A stretch of 64,000 bases of DNA from Mytilisepta virgata (GCA_028015205.1 CM051512.1:19065139-19129138), one strand, 5' to 3'. Positions 1 through 11,449 are shown, counted from the first letter of the stretch. Numbers and translations: made by a program. Notes: generated from the sequence alone by a model not told the origin.

Positions 1-78
1 TGATGAAGGACAAATGTGGTTTGCTGTCATCTGGACAGCTTCAAATTCTTGTTAAGAGAATTATTTTCTGAAATCCTT

Positions 79-535
79 TTTTATACGCCTGTCAACGACG
101 GATGTATTCTGGTATACAGTTGTCCCTCTGTCCTTCCATCCGATCATAAACATGTCCCACACTAACTCCTGTACACCTTGACTGATTTTCTTCAAACTTT
201 AACACAGTATTACAAATAGATGTCTGAGGGTCTGTATTCTTTTTGGCGATTTTTCACTTTGTCGTTCCAGAGTTATGGGACTTAGCTTGTCCAAATTTGA
301 ACAATTTTTCACATGTCCCGCACTAACTCCAGTACGGCTTCACCGATTTCTTCATACTTTTACATATTCTTAAAAATGGTGGTCTGAGGGTCTGTATACA
401 TTTTGACAATTTTCACTTTTGTCGTTCCAGAGTTATGGGACTTAGATTGAAAAATTATCATAATGGTTAATTTGCTAAAAAAAATTCAGTATGTTGCTGG
501 TGATGGGCATATCATGTGCATTAGTTGCAGCAGTT
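79..535 (+). mobile_element. HINE-like element, ATACGCC family (degenerate)
   Basis: After a T run the element starts ATACGCCTGTCAACGACGG, then has GTCC/CTGTCC-type microsatellite. Two copies of a roughly 161-bp unit follow, beginning CATGTCCCRCACTAACTCC near 151 and 312. The 3' end near 504 reads GGGCATATCATGTGCATTAG, a decayed inverse of the 5' terminus. Boundaries are approximate. It lies in the intron upstream of exon a. Confidence 0.5.
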
Positions 536-625
536 TATTTATTCTGGCATATTGGTATATAAACTTACATACATGTACATTGTAAGGAAGAAATTATTTA
601 TATAAGATTATTTTTATCATTTCAG

Positions 626-686
626 AGATACAGCTACAAACAAAATGTGTGATAGATATGGACAAGACACAGACCATCCTGTACAG
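626..686 (+). CDS. KIF13: KIF13-like kinesin-3, exon a (motor domain, beta-strand region; first exon in window)
   Basis: This 61-bp exon follows a pyrimidine-rich stretch ending TTTCAG and is closed by the donor CAG|GTTAGT. Read with one base from the preceding exon it gives (E)IQLQTKCVIDMDKTQTILY, then two bases (AG) of a split codon. The TKCV-hydrophobic-D-M pattern followed by a TIL core fits the segment just after the VRVRPMNRRE strand of KIF13-type motors. The upstream exon with the start codon is outside the window. The donor is phase 2, and the acceptor at 51168 supplies the missing base to give a serine, which supports both exons. The exon is short, so on its own it would be weak; continuity with the four downstream exons makes it convincing. 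Direct observation: splice signals and frame. Family assignment: from knowledge of KIF13 sequences. Confidence 0.85.
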
Positions 687-836
687 GTTAGTCTTTAATC
701 TTGATTAAAATCGTTCAGTGGAATTTCAAGTCTCTTGAGAAGGTACAAAGTGGACAGAATTATTGATTCTTGTTGTCTCTTGAAAGATAAATTTTGATGG
801 CCATTGTTGATCTTTTATCTGTTGCAAGATAATTTT

Positions 837-1454
837 TGTCTCGACTGAGACGAAAAGTTGCAGAAGCGAGATATAGATATTACTTTCCGGCGGCGACACT
901 GACCTTATTTACATGGTTCACTGACTTCATAAACATGAATTTAAAATCTGCATCCAAGTTTCGTGGTTAAATCCATTTCTCAGCAACAGTAATACCTAGG
1001 CCAACCATATTTGGTCTGTAGATAGTTCTTAGTGGGTACATGCCAGTCTGACACCTGGCTTGGGACCTTGACCTCAATTTCATGGTTGAGTGACTTTCAT
1101 CCAAGTTTCTTAAGTCCTTTTTTCAGCAACTGTAATGCCTAGACCCATCTGTGTTTGGTCTATTGATAGTTCTTAGTGGCTACATGCAAGTCTGACACCT
1201 GTCTCTGGACTTTCACCTCAATTGGATGCTTGAGTGACTTTGTCACATTTTCGAGATTAGGTCCATTTCTCAGCAATTTTAAAACCTAGACCCACCATAT
1301 TTGGTCAATAGATAGTTCTTAGTGGATACATGTTGGTATGACACCTGCCTTTTGACCTTGACCTAAATTTCTTTTGAAAAATTTCAGGTATACATAATCA
1401 TTATTCTATGTGCATGTGCATACTGAGGCGAGATATGTAGTGTGTCCACTCTTG
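837..1454 (+). mobile_element. HINE-like element, TGTCTCGACTGAG family
   Basis: The 5' end TGTCTCGACTGAGACG is followed by a second, partial inverse copy, then TCCGGCGGCGACAC. Three units of about 145 bp follow (anchors CCATTTCTCAGCAAC near 973, 1115 and 1263), containing GACCTTGACCTCAATTTCATGG. The 3' end GAGGCGAGATATGTAGTGTG plus TCCACTCTTG matches the 3' end of the element at 5153-6518, so these two are related families. Confidence 0.6.
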
Positions 1455-2699
1455 TTAATTGGTTATAGTTTATCTTTTTTATTTCAATGTTTTGAAATTT
1501 AAAAAGAAAACTTCTCACATAGAGATATATAGAGAACTTAAGCAGTGATTATTATAAAATAACCATATCTTACGTTAGGCACTGACTTGAAACACTAGAT
1601 TTTTTCATTTGGCCTTAGGAAAACCTGCACTGAGAATGTAGGCTGATGTAAAATGTTGACATATAGACCTTTACAATAGGATCAGTTTCAGAGAAGTACA
1701 ATGTGACTCCTTTATCATAAGCCTTCAGTTTACTTTGCATCTGATAAAAGAATTAAATGAATTTTTTTATAGGTCAAATATTACGTAAAGCATAGCAAAT
1801 TTATTTTGTGAAAAAAAAACCAGGAATGAACATGATAGAATGTTAAGAGTCTGTGAACTTTTAAAGGAATGGGATTTTCACTTCTACAGACATGATGAAA
1901 TTTCATCTGCATGATCTGTTAAAGGTACAAGGTATATTACATATGCTTGAGCACTGGGTCCAAAACTAAATTTGGAAATTATTTCATCCATTTAATGTAC
2001 AATCAACAATAAAGCTATCCCTGTACTAAAATGTGAAGATTAATTATTACAGTCATTACCCTGTCACATTTTTGCATTTATAATTTCCTAAATATACAGT
2101 ATACAAATACTCTGACAAAAAAATACTTAAAAATTTCTGCTGTTTGTGGGTTGGGTTAAATCTTGTACATTAATATCTAAACATAAAATTTTATGAAAAC
2201 TGCTTTGGAGATATGCATCATTTTTATTTGCCTTTATCGATACCATGCATGGTGTAACAGCATAAGCTTAAAGTTTTCCATTCATAGAATAGAGAATGGA
2301 AAACGGGGAATCCATTAAACATGTACGTGTATTTGGTGCAAAAGGCATTTATCGTGAACGGCTAGCCATAACAGCTTTGGGGAATCTATGTAGGTTTTCA
2401 AAGCAGTTTATCAGAAAATCTGTTGAGCATGTTGACACGATTTTCTGAAAACCAAAGGTTCAGAGTTGTGTAATGTTATACTGTTGCACAGACAATAATC
2501 TTGATAATGCAATCGTAAATGAATGAAAAAGCGATCACTCATTGTGCGGAGTCAATATTACTCCACTCTAGGTGCAAAATACAATTATGTATTTCTCAAT
2601 CATCTGCAGTTGATGTATTAGTCTTTGTATTGATCTCTGGAAAGTTGTCAAAGTAGATAAAAAGTGTTTCTCTTGATAAATCAAATAGTTCTACAATTG
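1455..2699. other. No recognised feature
   Basis: AT-rich intron sequence. I see no exon, repeat end or RNA gene. Confidence 0.5.
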
Positions 2700-3295
2700 C
2701 ATGTATGTCTGGATAAATAAGTTTAGTTACTTATGGAAAAAAAATCCCTCGCCTGAAATCAGATGCCATGTCTGCCGTTGCATGTATTCTGGATAAATAC
2801 GTTTAGTTACTTATGGAAAAAAATCCCTCGCCTGAAATCAGATGTCATGTTTGCTGATGCATGTATGTCTGGATATATAAGTTTAGTTACTTATGGAAAA
2901 AAAATGCCTCGCCTGAAATCAGATGCCATGTATGCTGTTGCATGTATGTCTGGATGAATAAGTTTAGTTACTTATGAAAACAAAATCCCCTGTCTGAAAT
3001 CAGATGCCATGTCTGCTGTTGCATGTATGTCCTGATAAATACGTTTAGTTACTTGTGAAAAAAAAAAAAAAATCCCAGCCTGAAATCAGATGCCATTTCT
3101 GCTGTTGCATACATGTATGTCTGGATAAATATGTTTAGTTACTTGTGGGAAAACAAAATCCCTCTCCTGAAATCAGTGCCATGTCTGCTGTTCCATGTAT
3201 ATCCTGATGAATACGTTTAGTTACTTATGGAAAAAAAAATCCCTCTCCTGAAATCAGATGCTGTGTCTGCTATTGCATGTCACATGTATGTCTAC
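2700..3295 (+). repeat. About 81-bp tandem array, 7.5 copies
   Basis: Anchors CATGTATGTCTGGATAAATA recur at about 2700, 2781, 2860, 2941, 3022, 3107 and 3192, a spacing of 79-85 bp. Each unit also contains TTTAGTTACTTATGG, an A run, and CCTGAAATCAGATGCCATG. Copies differ by a few substitutions and A-run length. The array is not inside a recognisable element. A short open frame in it (2763-2957) is only a reading of the repeat. Confidence 0.9.
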
Positions 3296-3884
3296 AGGAA
3301 TATATGATACTTTGAAGAATTAAATCATAGATAAAATTACGATATGATGTTGAAGTATATAATGTCATGTTCTTTACATGTATGTCTGTCTTAATCCATA
3401 CCTATCTATCAAATTGTGTAAGAGTATGGTCCTAGCAGTACTTACGTCATGATTTGATTTTTCATGTTAGAGACATTTTTTTTTGTTTTAAATGTCGTTA
3501 ATCTTTTGAGAAACCAGACAGAATTGACATCCATAATTACTTTATGAAGCCTACATGTAAACAGGTTCAAAATGTAGTTATATCCAGACTGTTTTATTTT
3601 CTATATGATAGATATATGTTACAAGATGAAGATCCACAATAATATATACCCCGTGTCATGTGCCATACATGAGCAGATGCTATTTTTTTTATTTTAACTT
3701 CATTCTGTCCTTGGTCTTAATTAAGATCTGTTATAAACAGAAAGAGTTTCATATTTTTCCTTTTAAGCTAGTTACCATCAGAATTATCTACCTTGGCTAG
3801 GTTGACAAGGGACATTAATAAGTTAATATTTATATAGCTTGATACTCACAGAAAAAGGAACTTTATATTTGCTGTAGGAGGCTC

Positions 3885-4277
3885 TTCAGTAAATAGCTGG
3901 ATTAATTTGACAGAGTAGTAAAGTAGTATGAAATAAATTCCTATGGGTTTCCGCATCGAGCTATCATAACTAATACTGAAGCATAAACAAGTGAAATCAT
4001 TCTGGAAAGGAATGAATACCATATCATATGAAATACACTTTATGGCACGTCAGTAATCTTTAAAAGTTTGAGCATTGCCCTGATTGGACATACATTTTCA
4101 CAAGGAAATTTGAAGCAAGAAAAAGATTCTTATTGGGAGTTCAAACTTGTATAATTTTCTAGGACAGCTGTTCATTTAAAAATAGGTCAACATATTGCTC
4201 GACTTGGGAAAATTCATTTGATATTTTTCTCAGTTTTTTTAGAATAATGAATTTAACATTGAGGTGAACACGGGTTG
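3885..4277 (-). mobile_element. Dispersed TIR-like repeat R1, copy 1
   Basis: The reverse complement of this stretch matches 53048-53519. Shared landmarks are the segment with CCTATGGGTTTCCGCATCGA, GGAAAGGAATGAATACC, and further in CGACTTGGGAAAATTCATTT. The two outer ends of the better copy resemble each other in inverse orientation (GAAGGCAC... and GAAGGGGGCAC...), as in a MITE. Copy 1 is more decayed, with indels. Confidence 0.6.
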
Positions 4278-5056
4278 GATTTACTACTATTAGTGTTGAA
4301 TGCCATGTGCTGTTATCTCCCTTTTCTGTACAGATGCTGTGCATGACATATATCAATGACCTAAATTTTACACATGAATGACACTGGTGATGTATTATAC
4401 AAAAATGTATTAAGGTCCATGCATAATTATTAATTAAGTCACCTTTACCTACATTTAATGCATGAATAACTTGGGTCTAGATAATTTTTCATGCAACTCT
4501 GATACATTTACATGTATACATACATGTATATGATAAAACATGGGAGAGAATTAGCAGTCCATTTCTTTATTTACAGGGGGTTGTAATTAGTAATTTTATT
4601 GTAAATGAAATAAAATTAAGATAAAAAAAGAAATGATTTTTCTTAAATACCAAAAATATACCAAAGCATTTATTTTTACCAGTTAGCAAAGTGTTCTGCT
4701 GGTTTTTGTTCAGAAAAATATTAAATCCAGGTAGCAACTGTAAAATGAATATATAGTAAAAAGAGAAAATTATGTGTCAAAATTTAAATATTTAATTGAC
4801 TTTTGAGCTATTTCCTTTCATATATACATGTACAGTAGTAAAATGTATAATTGAAATTGTTAGCAACAAATTTTTTATCACTCACAAGGGAAATATAGCT
4901 TTTTGATTGATTTAAAATGTGCAGAATTAATAGCTTTTAAGGTATAAATTTTAATGAAGAGAAAAGATGATTTTTATAGATATGAATTTGTAACTGTTAT
5001 TAGAGTATTGATCAGTGCAGAAAATATTTTTCAAAATGGAAGTTATACTGAAGTTG

Positions 5057-6792
5057 AAACGCATGGTTCAAAATAAACGATGTATGGTTCAGATTATAAA
5101 GGTTATTATCGGATTTGACAATCTGCATTTATAAATTTTAAACTGCAGTTTTTGTCGAGCCTGCGACTTTAGTCGCAGAAAGCTCGACATAGGGATAGTG
5201 ATCCGGCGGCGGCGGCGGCGTTAACTCACTTCTTAAAAGCTTTATATTTTAGAAGGTGGAAGACCTAGATGCTTTATACTTTGTATATAGATGCCTTATG
5301 TTACGAAGTTTCCGTCTGTCATATGTACATTGTCCTTGACCTCATTTTCATGGTTCAGTGACTACTTGAAAAAAAAATTCAGATTTTTTGTAATGTTAAT
5401 TTCTCTCTTATTATGAGTAATAGGATAACTATATTTGGTATGTGCGTGCCTTACAAGGTCCTCATCCCCATCAGACAGTTTTCAATTGACCTCGACCCAA
5501 TTTCAAGGATCAGTGAACAAGGTTAAGTTTTGGTGGTCAAGTCCATATCTCAGATACTATAAGCAATAGGTCTAGTATATTTGGTGTATGGAAGGATTGT
5601 AAGGTGTACATGTCCAACTGGTAGGTGTCATCAGACCTTGACCTCATTTTCATGGTTCAGTGGTTATAGTTAAGTTTTTGTGTTTTTGCCTGTTTTTCGA
5701 ATACTATATGCAATAGGTCTACTATATTTGGTGTATGGAAGGATTGTAAGGTGTACATGTCCAACTGGCAGGTGTCATCTGACCTTGACCTCATTTTCAT
5801 GGTTCAGTGGTTATAGTTAAGTTTTTGTGTTTTGACCTGTTTTTCGAATACTGTATGCAATAGGTCTACTATATTTGGTGTATGGAAGGATTGTAAGGTG
5901 TACATGTCCAACTGGCAGGTGTCATCTGACCGTGACCTCATTTTCATGGTTCAGTGGTTATAGTTAAGTTTTTGTGTTTTGACCTGTTTTTCGAATACTG
6001 TATGCAATAGATCTACTATATTTGGTGTATGGAAGGATTGTAAGGTGTACATGTCCAACTGGCAGGTGTCATCTGACCTTGACCTCATTTTCATGGTTCA
6101 GTGGTTATAGTTAAGTTTTTGTGTTTTGACCTGTTTTTCGAATACTGTATGCAATAGGTCTACTATATTTGGTGTATGGAAGGATTGTAAGGTGTACATG
6201 TCCAACTGGCAGGTGTCATCTGACCGTGACCTCATTTTCATGGTTCAGTGGTTATAGTTAAGTTTTTGTGTTTTGACCTGCTTTTCGAATAATGTATGCA
6301 ATAGATCTACTATATTTGGTGTATGGAAGGATTGTAAGGTGTACATGTCCAACTGGCAGGTGTCATCTGACCTTGACCTCATTTTCATGGTTCAGTGATT
6401 ATAGTTAAGTTTTTGTGTTTTGGCCTGTTTTTCGAATACTGTATGCAATGTGCCTGATAGCATTTACTTTCATTAGAAATACATGACAGGCGAGACATTT
6501 TTGTGTGTCCACTCTTGTGTTTATGTTCAAATGGAATTTGCATGGACTTTTCCGGTATGAATTCTCCCAACATATCCCTTAGAAGGTTCTCGAATGCATC
6601 ATTTTAACACATTGATTTAAATAAACAATTATGCACATATTTTAAATGTATTTTTGTTTAAAATTACGGAAGAAGAATAAAACAAATTAAAAACATTCTC
6701 CTTCGAGTGGGATGTTTCCGCTTCATGTATTCAGGATTGTTTTTTTCTACAATAACGCAATTTCTCCTAACTGTAAAGGTTATGAACTTTGA
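5057..6792 (+). repeat. Intron segment copied into the Helitron at 8115-8484 (interrupted here by a HINE)
   Basis: Positions 5057-5152 align without indels to 8115-8210 (96 bp each), and 6519-6792 align without indels to 8211-8484 (274 bp each). I see about three mismatches in 370 bp. The HINE at 5153-6518 is absent from the second copy, so 8210/8211 is its empty site. Either the Helitron captured this segment, or both are copies of one larger repeat. Confidence 0.85.
5153..6518 (+). mobile_element. HINE-like element, TGTCGAGC family, with 147-bp array
   Basis: The 5' end is a palindrome, TGTCGAGCCTGCGACT then AGTCGCAG and GCTCGACA, followed by (GGC)n. From about 5430 to 6450 runs an array with a 147-bp period (CTATATTTGGTGTATGG at 5722, 5869, 6016, 6163 and 6310). 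The 3' end reads GACAGGCGAGACA, T run, GTGTGTCCACTCTTG, where GGCGAGACA is the inverse of the terminus. The empty site at 8210/8211 shows insertion into a T tract without target-site duplication, as expected for rolling-circle elements. No transposase is encoded. Confidence 0.8.
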
Positions 6793-8114
6793 GAATTGTT
6801 GTAACCGTTACATGTGTACAGATTTAAATCTTTTTATAAACAAAAGGCATGCTTATAGTTATGCCATTAATGTTATATTTTTTGCCGCATGTCCTGATGG
6901 CAAATTTTTCATGCTTCATCGTCAGAGAACCTGTTCAGTAATACTTCAGTATAATCCAAAAATGAACTGAAACTATCACTCGTCTGCCAGCCTTCTTGAA
7001 TTGAGACCTTTCAAAGGTACAAATGTACCTAGCTTTTCATTAATTTACATTCATACAATTGATTTATATGGTAGATAAAGGTAATTTTTGTGTCGCCTGC
7101 GGAGCACATGGTCAACACATAGGGATCACTATCTGTCGTCTTGCGTCTTGCGTCGTCACACTTTTCTTCTATCCTCAACTCCTCCTAAACCGCTCAAAGG
7201 AATTTGATGAAACTTTCTCTGTGCATCAACCTTAATGCACAGGTGTGCATATATATTTCATTTTTAGAAAATTTCAAATTTTTTGGGGTAAAAATTTACA
7301 TTTTTGCAAAAAAAGGTGGGGGGGGGCAAAACTTCTATCCTCAACTTCTCCATAACCGCTCAAAGGAATTTGATGAAACTTTCTCTGTGCATTAACCTGA
7401 ATGCACAGGTGTGCATATATATTTTATTTGTAAAAATTTTAATTTTTTTTGGTAAAAATTGACATTTTTGCAAAAAAGGGGGGGGGGGGCAAAACTTCTA
7501 TCCTCATCTACTCTATAACCGCTCAAAGGAATTTGATTAAACTTTCTCTGTGCATTGACCTTAATGCGAAGGTGTGCATATATATTTCATTTTAAAAAAA
7601 ATTTTGATTTTTTTTTCCTAAAAATTAACATTTTTGAAAAAAAAGGGGAGGGGGTCAAAACTTCTATCCTCAGGTACTCCATAACTGCTCAAAGGAATTT
7701 GATTAAACTTTCTCTGTGCATTGACCTTAATGCGAAGGTGTGCATATATGTTTCATTTTTAGAAAATTTTAATTTTTTTTCCTAAAAATTAACATTTTTG
7801 AAAAAAAAAGGGGGGGGGTCAAAACTTCTATCCTCAACTGCTCCATAACTGCTCAAAGGAATTTGATTAAACTTTCTCTGTGCATTGACCTTAATGCGAA
7901 GGTGTGCATATATATTTCATTTTTAGAAAATTTTAATTTTTTTTCCTAAAAATTAACATTTTTGAAAAAAAAAGGGAGGGATTCAAAACTTCTATCCTCA
8001 ACTACCCCATAACGGCTCACAGGAATTTGATGAAACTTTCTCTGTGCATTAACCTTAATGTACAGGTGTACATATCTATAATACTAAATTTACGAATTAG
8101 CCGAATAGGCGGCA

Positions 8115-8484
8115 AAACGCGTGGTTCAAAATAAACGATGTATGGTTCAGATTATAAAGGTTATTATCGGATTTGACAATCTGCATTTATAAATTTTAAA
8201 CTGCAGTTTTGTTTATGTGCAAATGGAATTTGCATGGACTTTTCCGGTATGAATTCTCCCAACATATCCCTTAGAAGGTTCTCGAATGCATCATTTTAAC
8301 ACATTGATTTAAATAAACAATTATGCACATATTTTAAATGTATTTTTGTTTGAAATTACGGAAGAAGAATAAAACAAATTAAAAACATTCTCCTTCGAGT
8401 GGGATGTTTCCGCTTCATGTATTCAGGATTGTTTTTTTCTACAATAACGCAATTTCTCCTAACTGTAAAGGTTATGAACTTTGA
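8115..8484 (+). repeat. Copied intron segment carrying an empty HINE site
   Basis: This is the counterpart of 5057-5152 plus 6519-6792, joined as CTGCAGTTTT|GTTTATG at 8210/8211. Same orientation, about 3 kb away, near-identical. After 8484 the two sequences diverge at once. Confidence 0.85.
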
Positions 8485-8538
8485 AGATTATGAAGAAGTA
8501 AGGCAAAATTCAGAGGAATTCCTAACTTAGTTGTTTTT

Positions 8539-9873
8539 ATACGACCGCAAAATTTTTGCGGTCGTATATTGATATGACGTTGGCGTCGTCGTCGTCCGTC
8601 GGAGTCTGTAGACATTTGGTTTTCGCACTATAACTTTAGTATAAGTTAATAGAAATCTATGAAATTTAAACACAAGGTTTATGACCACAAAAGGAAGGTT
8701 GGGATTGATTTTGGGAGTTTTGGTCCCAACAGTTTAAGAATTAGGGGCCAAAAAAGGGCCCAATAAGCATTTTTCTTGGTTTTCGCACAATAACTCTAGT
8801 ATAAGTAAATAGAAATCTATGAAATTTTAACACAAGGTTTATGACCATTTTTTGGAGTTTTGATCCCAACAGTTTAGGAATTAGGGGCTAAAAAAGGGCC
8901 CAAATAAGCATTTTTCTTGGTTTTTGCACAATAACTTTAGTATAAGTAAATAGAAATGTATGATATTATCTTGGTGGGCTAAGGGAGGTAATCCAAACAC
9001 ATTTAATTTTTTTCTCATTTCATATTTCATAAATTAAAAAGGAAATTTCAAATTTCTTTTAGCAAAAAAAGGGGGGTTACAATAAATTTTATTGTTTTTT
9101 GGGTTTTTTTTTGGGAGGGGGGGGGGGGTCAATGTGCAACTTCATAGTGTATTGCACAAAAGCTAAAAAAGGGGTAAATTATTTATTTTTTTTGGGGGGG
9201 GGGAATTTTCAATTGCACAGTATTGCACAATAGCAAGAAATCTTCAATTGCACAGTATTGCGCAATAGCAAGAAATTGATATGTGTGCCCAATTTTAAAT
9301 TTTAAATTGGTTATTTCTGATTTATATATAAAAACAAATAATACTGATATTGTTTGAATAGGTAAATTAAAAAATTTTAAGTTCTTAGACCACATTAATT
9401 CTGTGTCAGAAACCTATGCTGTGTCAAATATTTATTCACAATCCAAATTCAGTCTCGTTTGGGGGGTTGTCAGGTCATAATACGGAAAGCCTGACCGCGG
9501 ACCATAGTGGGTAACGTGTTTGGAGAATGCCACACTCCCTGCACGCTAAAGACCCCTTCTGTAGTTTTCGAAAAAGAGTAGGCTGATGGCCGCTACAGGA
9601 GGCTAAATTACCCAACCATCCTCCTTTTACAGTGGCAGTCAAAATTGGTTCCCCTTTGTGTCCCATCCCACCCCTAATTGAATTGTTTGATAAATTGAAC
9701 TGGTTCTTGTCATGAAGATGCATGAAATATTTGCCACTGGACGTTAAGCAACAATCAATCAATCAACCAAATTCAGTACTGTATCAAGCTTGAATGTTGT
9801 GTCCATACTTGCCCCAACTGTTCAGGGTTCGACCTCTGCGGTCGTATCAAGCTGCGCCCAGCGGAGCATTTTA
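8539..9873 (+). mobile_element. HINE-like element, ATACGACCGC family, copy D1 (inside the Helitron)
   Basis: The 5' palindrome ATACGACCGCAAAA-TT-TTTGCGGTCGTAT is followed by (GTC)n. Three imperfect units of 141-160 bp follow (TTTTCGCACTATAACT type), then G-rich runs. The 3' end is TGCGGTCGTAT, then the imperfect hairpin GCTGCGCCCAGCGGAGC and ATTTTA. A second copy lies at 30969-32320. The ATCA-tailed SINE at 9454-9766 interrupts it, and copy D2 shows the uninterrupted sequence. Confidence 0.8.
9454..9766 (+). mobile_element. ATCA-tailed SINE (S2 family), with target-site duplication
   Basis: The body contains GGGTAACGTGTTTGGAGAAT, CACGCTAAAGACCCCTTCTG and GAGTAGGCTGATGGCCGCTA, and ends AAGCAACAATCAATCAATCAA. 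It is flanked by CCAAATTCAGT at 9443-9453 and 9767-9777. The same HINE without the insertion has one CCAAATTCAGT (near 32225), so the insertion is proven by comparison within the window. Compared with the copy at 60300 it lacks about 70 bp of 5' head. Confidence 0.85.
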
Positions 9874-9928
9874 TTTATTTGGATTGCTCGGATGTTTACT
9901 TTGCACAAAGTGATTTTTACATTATTTG

Positions 9929-10225
9929 TCATGTGACCTGTCTAAATATAGCTCTACCATACAATTCCCTGTAAGCTCTAGATAAAAATATTTTTAACAA
10001 ATGGTCTACTTTATCATTAATGACGAAATTTATCTCGGACATCTTTATAAACGTGGACAGCACACTCAGCCACACATTAAAAATGCTTTTATCGTCTATT
10101 GGATTTATTTGTGAAATTAAGCCTCGCTTGCCCTGCCCATGATGACAATGAACAATTGGAACAATTATTTTCCAAAAATATGCTCTACTTAACTCATGGC
10201 ATCTTTTGAAAAATTCATCCGTCAC
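9929..10225 (-). CDS. Unrecognised 98-codon open frame in the Helitron
   Basis: The frame starts MTDEFFKRCHELSRAYFWKI and ends RELYGRAIFRQVT. I recognise no domain. It has no Rep HUH motif and no helicase motif, so it is not a piece of the Helitron transposase that I can identify. Codon composition is not AT-run driven, unlike other short frames here, and Helitrons often carry captured gene fragments. It could equally be chance. A protein search against bivalve proteomes would decide; a hit to an ordinary gene would support capture. Confidence 0.2.
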   Translation of the reverse strand: MTDEFFKRCHELSRAYFWKIIVPIVHCHHGQGKRGLISQINPIDDKSIFNVWLSVLSTFIKMSEINFVINDKVDHLLKIFLSRAYRELYGRAIFRQVT

Positions 10226-11449
10226 TAAGGAAATGTTTATTCATATTCTTTTTCATATTTATTCTGAATGAAAAAGGTAATGCATTATGAAATGTGTATT
10301 TAATGAAAGCTTTTCATCAAGTTCCAGTTCAGAATTAATTGTAACATAAACATATTGACAATTTAAGTGGTTGTATTTTCGTCATAGATTTTGACTATGA
10401 TGGAACCTTAAGGTCCATTTTGGTAATTCTACGTGGCATACAGTCTACTTCATCAGTGGATACATCTTCGGTAGTAACGAACAACCATATGACAATTAGG
10501 TCACGTTGACCTACATTTCACGCTTCATTGACTTTGGTTAAATTTTGCATTAACATCCATTTCTGGAATACTACAGCATATATAGACATGAAACTATCAG
10601 TTGACACCACCTACTTGACAGGAAAGTTTATGGGAAGCCTGCCACAACATCCACATTGAGTTACTGTTCCACGAATGCCATGGCCGCAAAAACTTTTTAA
10701 AGTCAATATGGCCACCACAAAAAAATGCTTATTTTCCCGCGCTCGCGCGGGTTCAATGTCTAGTATATATTATTTTTAAAAATTAAATATTTTTTTTTGT
10801 AAAAATTGACATTTTTGAAAAAAAAGGGAGGTTCAAAACTTCTATCCTCAACTACTCCATAACGGCTAACAGCAATTTGATGAAACTTTCTCTGTGCATT
10901 GACTTTAATGCAAAGGTGTGCATATATATTTCATTTTTAGACAATTTTAATATCTTTTGTAAAAATTGACGTCCGCAGGCGACACATGTCTTCCTTGGAA
11001 GACTCACACATTTTTACATTTATCTAATAAATGGGTAAGCAAATTCTGAAAAAAATAAGTAACTCGGTAAAGGTTTGTTTGTAAACAGTCTTTGAAAATG
11101 TAAGGAAACCTGTTCTTACCCAACCTCGACCAGTCGAATTTAAAAGGGAAAGATAATATCATTTTGTAATAAACATGTACATTGTAATAGAAAAATTTTC
11201 AAAATCATTGTTCTTGTCGATATCAAAATTTTGAAAGATTTAAAAGGAAACTGATGGAATTTATGAACGAACAGAAAATCAAAGATTTTGGTCACCAGAC
11301 AGTAAAATCCATTATCTTAGAGTACTAAAACCTGACATTAAAGCAAGTGATTTCTTGAGTGTCTCAATAAATGTGATCAATGAATATTAACATTTTTGAC
11401 ATGACATGTGACAGAAGATAATATGACATTGTAGCATTGTATAAATGTA

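Larger units (their letters stand above)
8078..10761 (+). mobile_element. Canonical non-autonomous Helitron
   Basis: The 5' end is TCTATAATACTAAATTTACG directly after an A. The 3' end has the hairpin CCGCGC-TC-GCGCGG followed by GTTCAATGTCTAG (CTRR form) and a T. Removing it rejoins the GTGTACATA/TATAT of the interrupted HINE unit, so insertion was between A and T without duplication, which is the Helitron rule. I see no RepHel protein. Cargo includes the 370-bp intron copy (8115-8484), a nested HINE (8539-9873) and a 98-codon open frame on the minus strand (9929-10225). Confidence 0.8.
7090..11010 (+). mobile_element. HINE-like element, GTGTCGCC family, split by a nested Helitron
   Basis: The 5' end GTGTCGCCTGCGGA after a T run is exactly inverted at the 3' end as TCCGCAGGCGACAC (10972-10985). 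The 3' end continues with the hairpin GTCTTCC-TT-GGAAGAC (10988-11003) and TCACACA before another T run. Inside is an array of about 165 bp (CTTCTATCCTCA at 7166, 7332, 7495, 7662, 7825 and 7989), with A and G runs. A last unit and the 3' end resume at 10762 after the nested Helitron. Poly-G tracts vary from unit to unit. Confidence 0.8.

Noticed and set aside
1..60. Possible upstream kinesin exon at the window start
   Set aside because: No frame there resembles the expected start of the motor (VRVRP segment) and no donor site fits the phase of exon a.
9183..9395. Conserved open frame present twice (9183-9395 and 31963-32166)
   Set aside because: Both lie in copies D1 and D2 of the same HINE. 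Conservation follows from the shared element, and the two copies differ at their ends by frame-changing differences.
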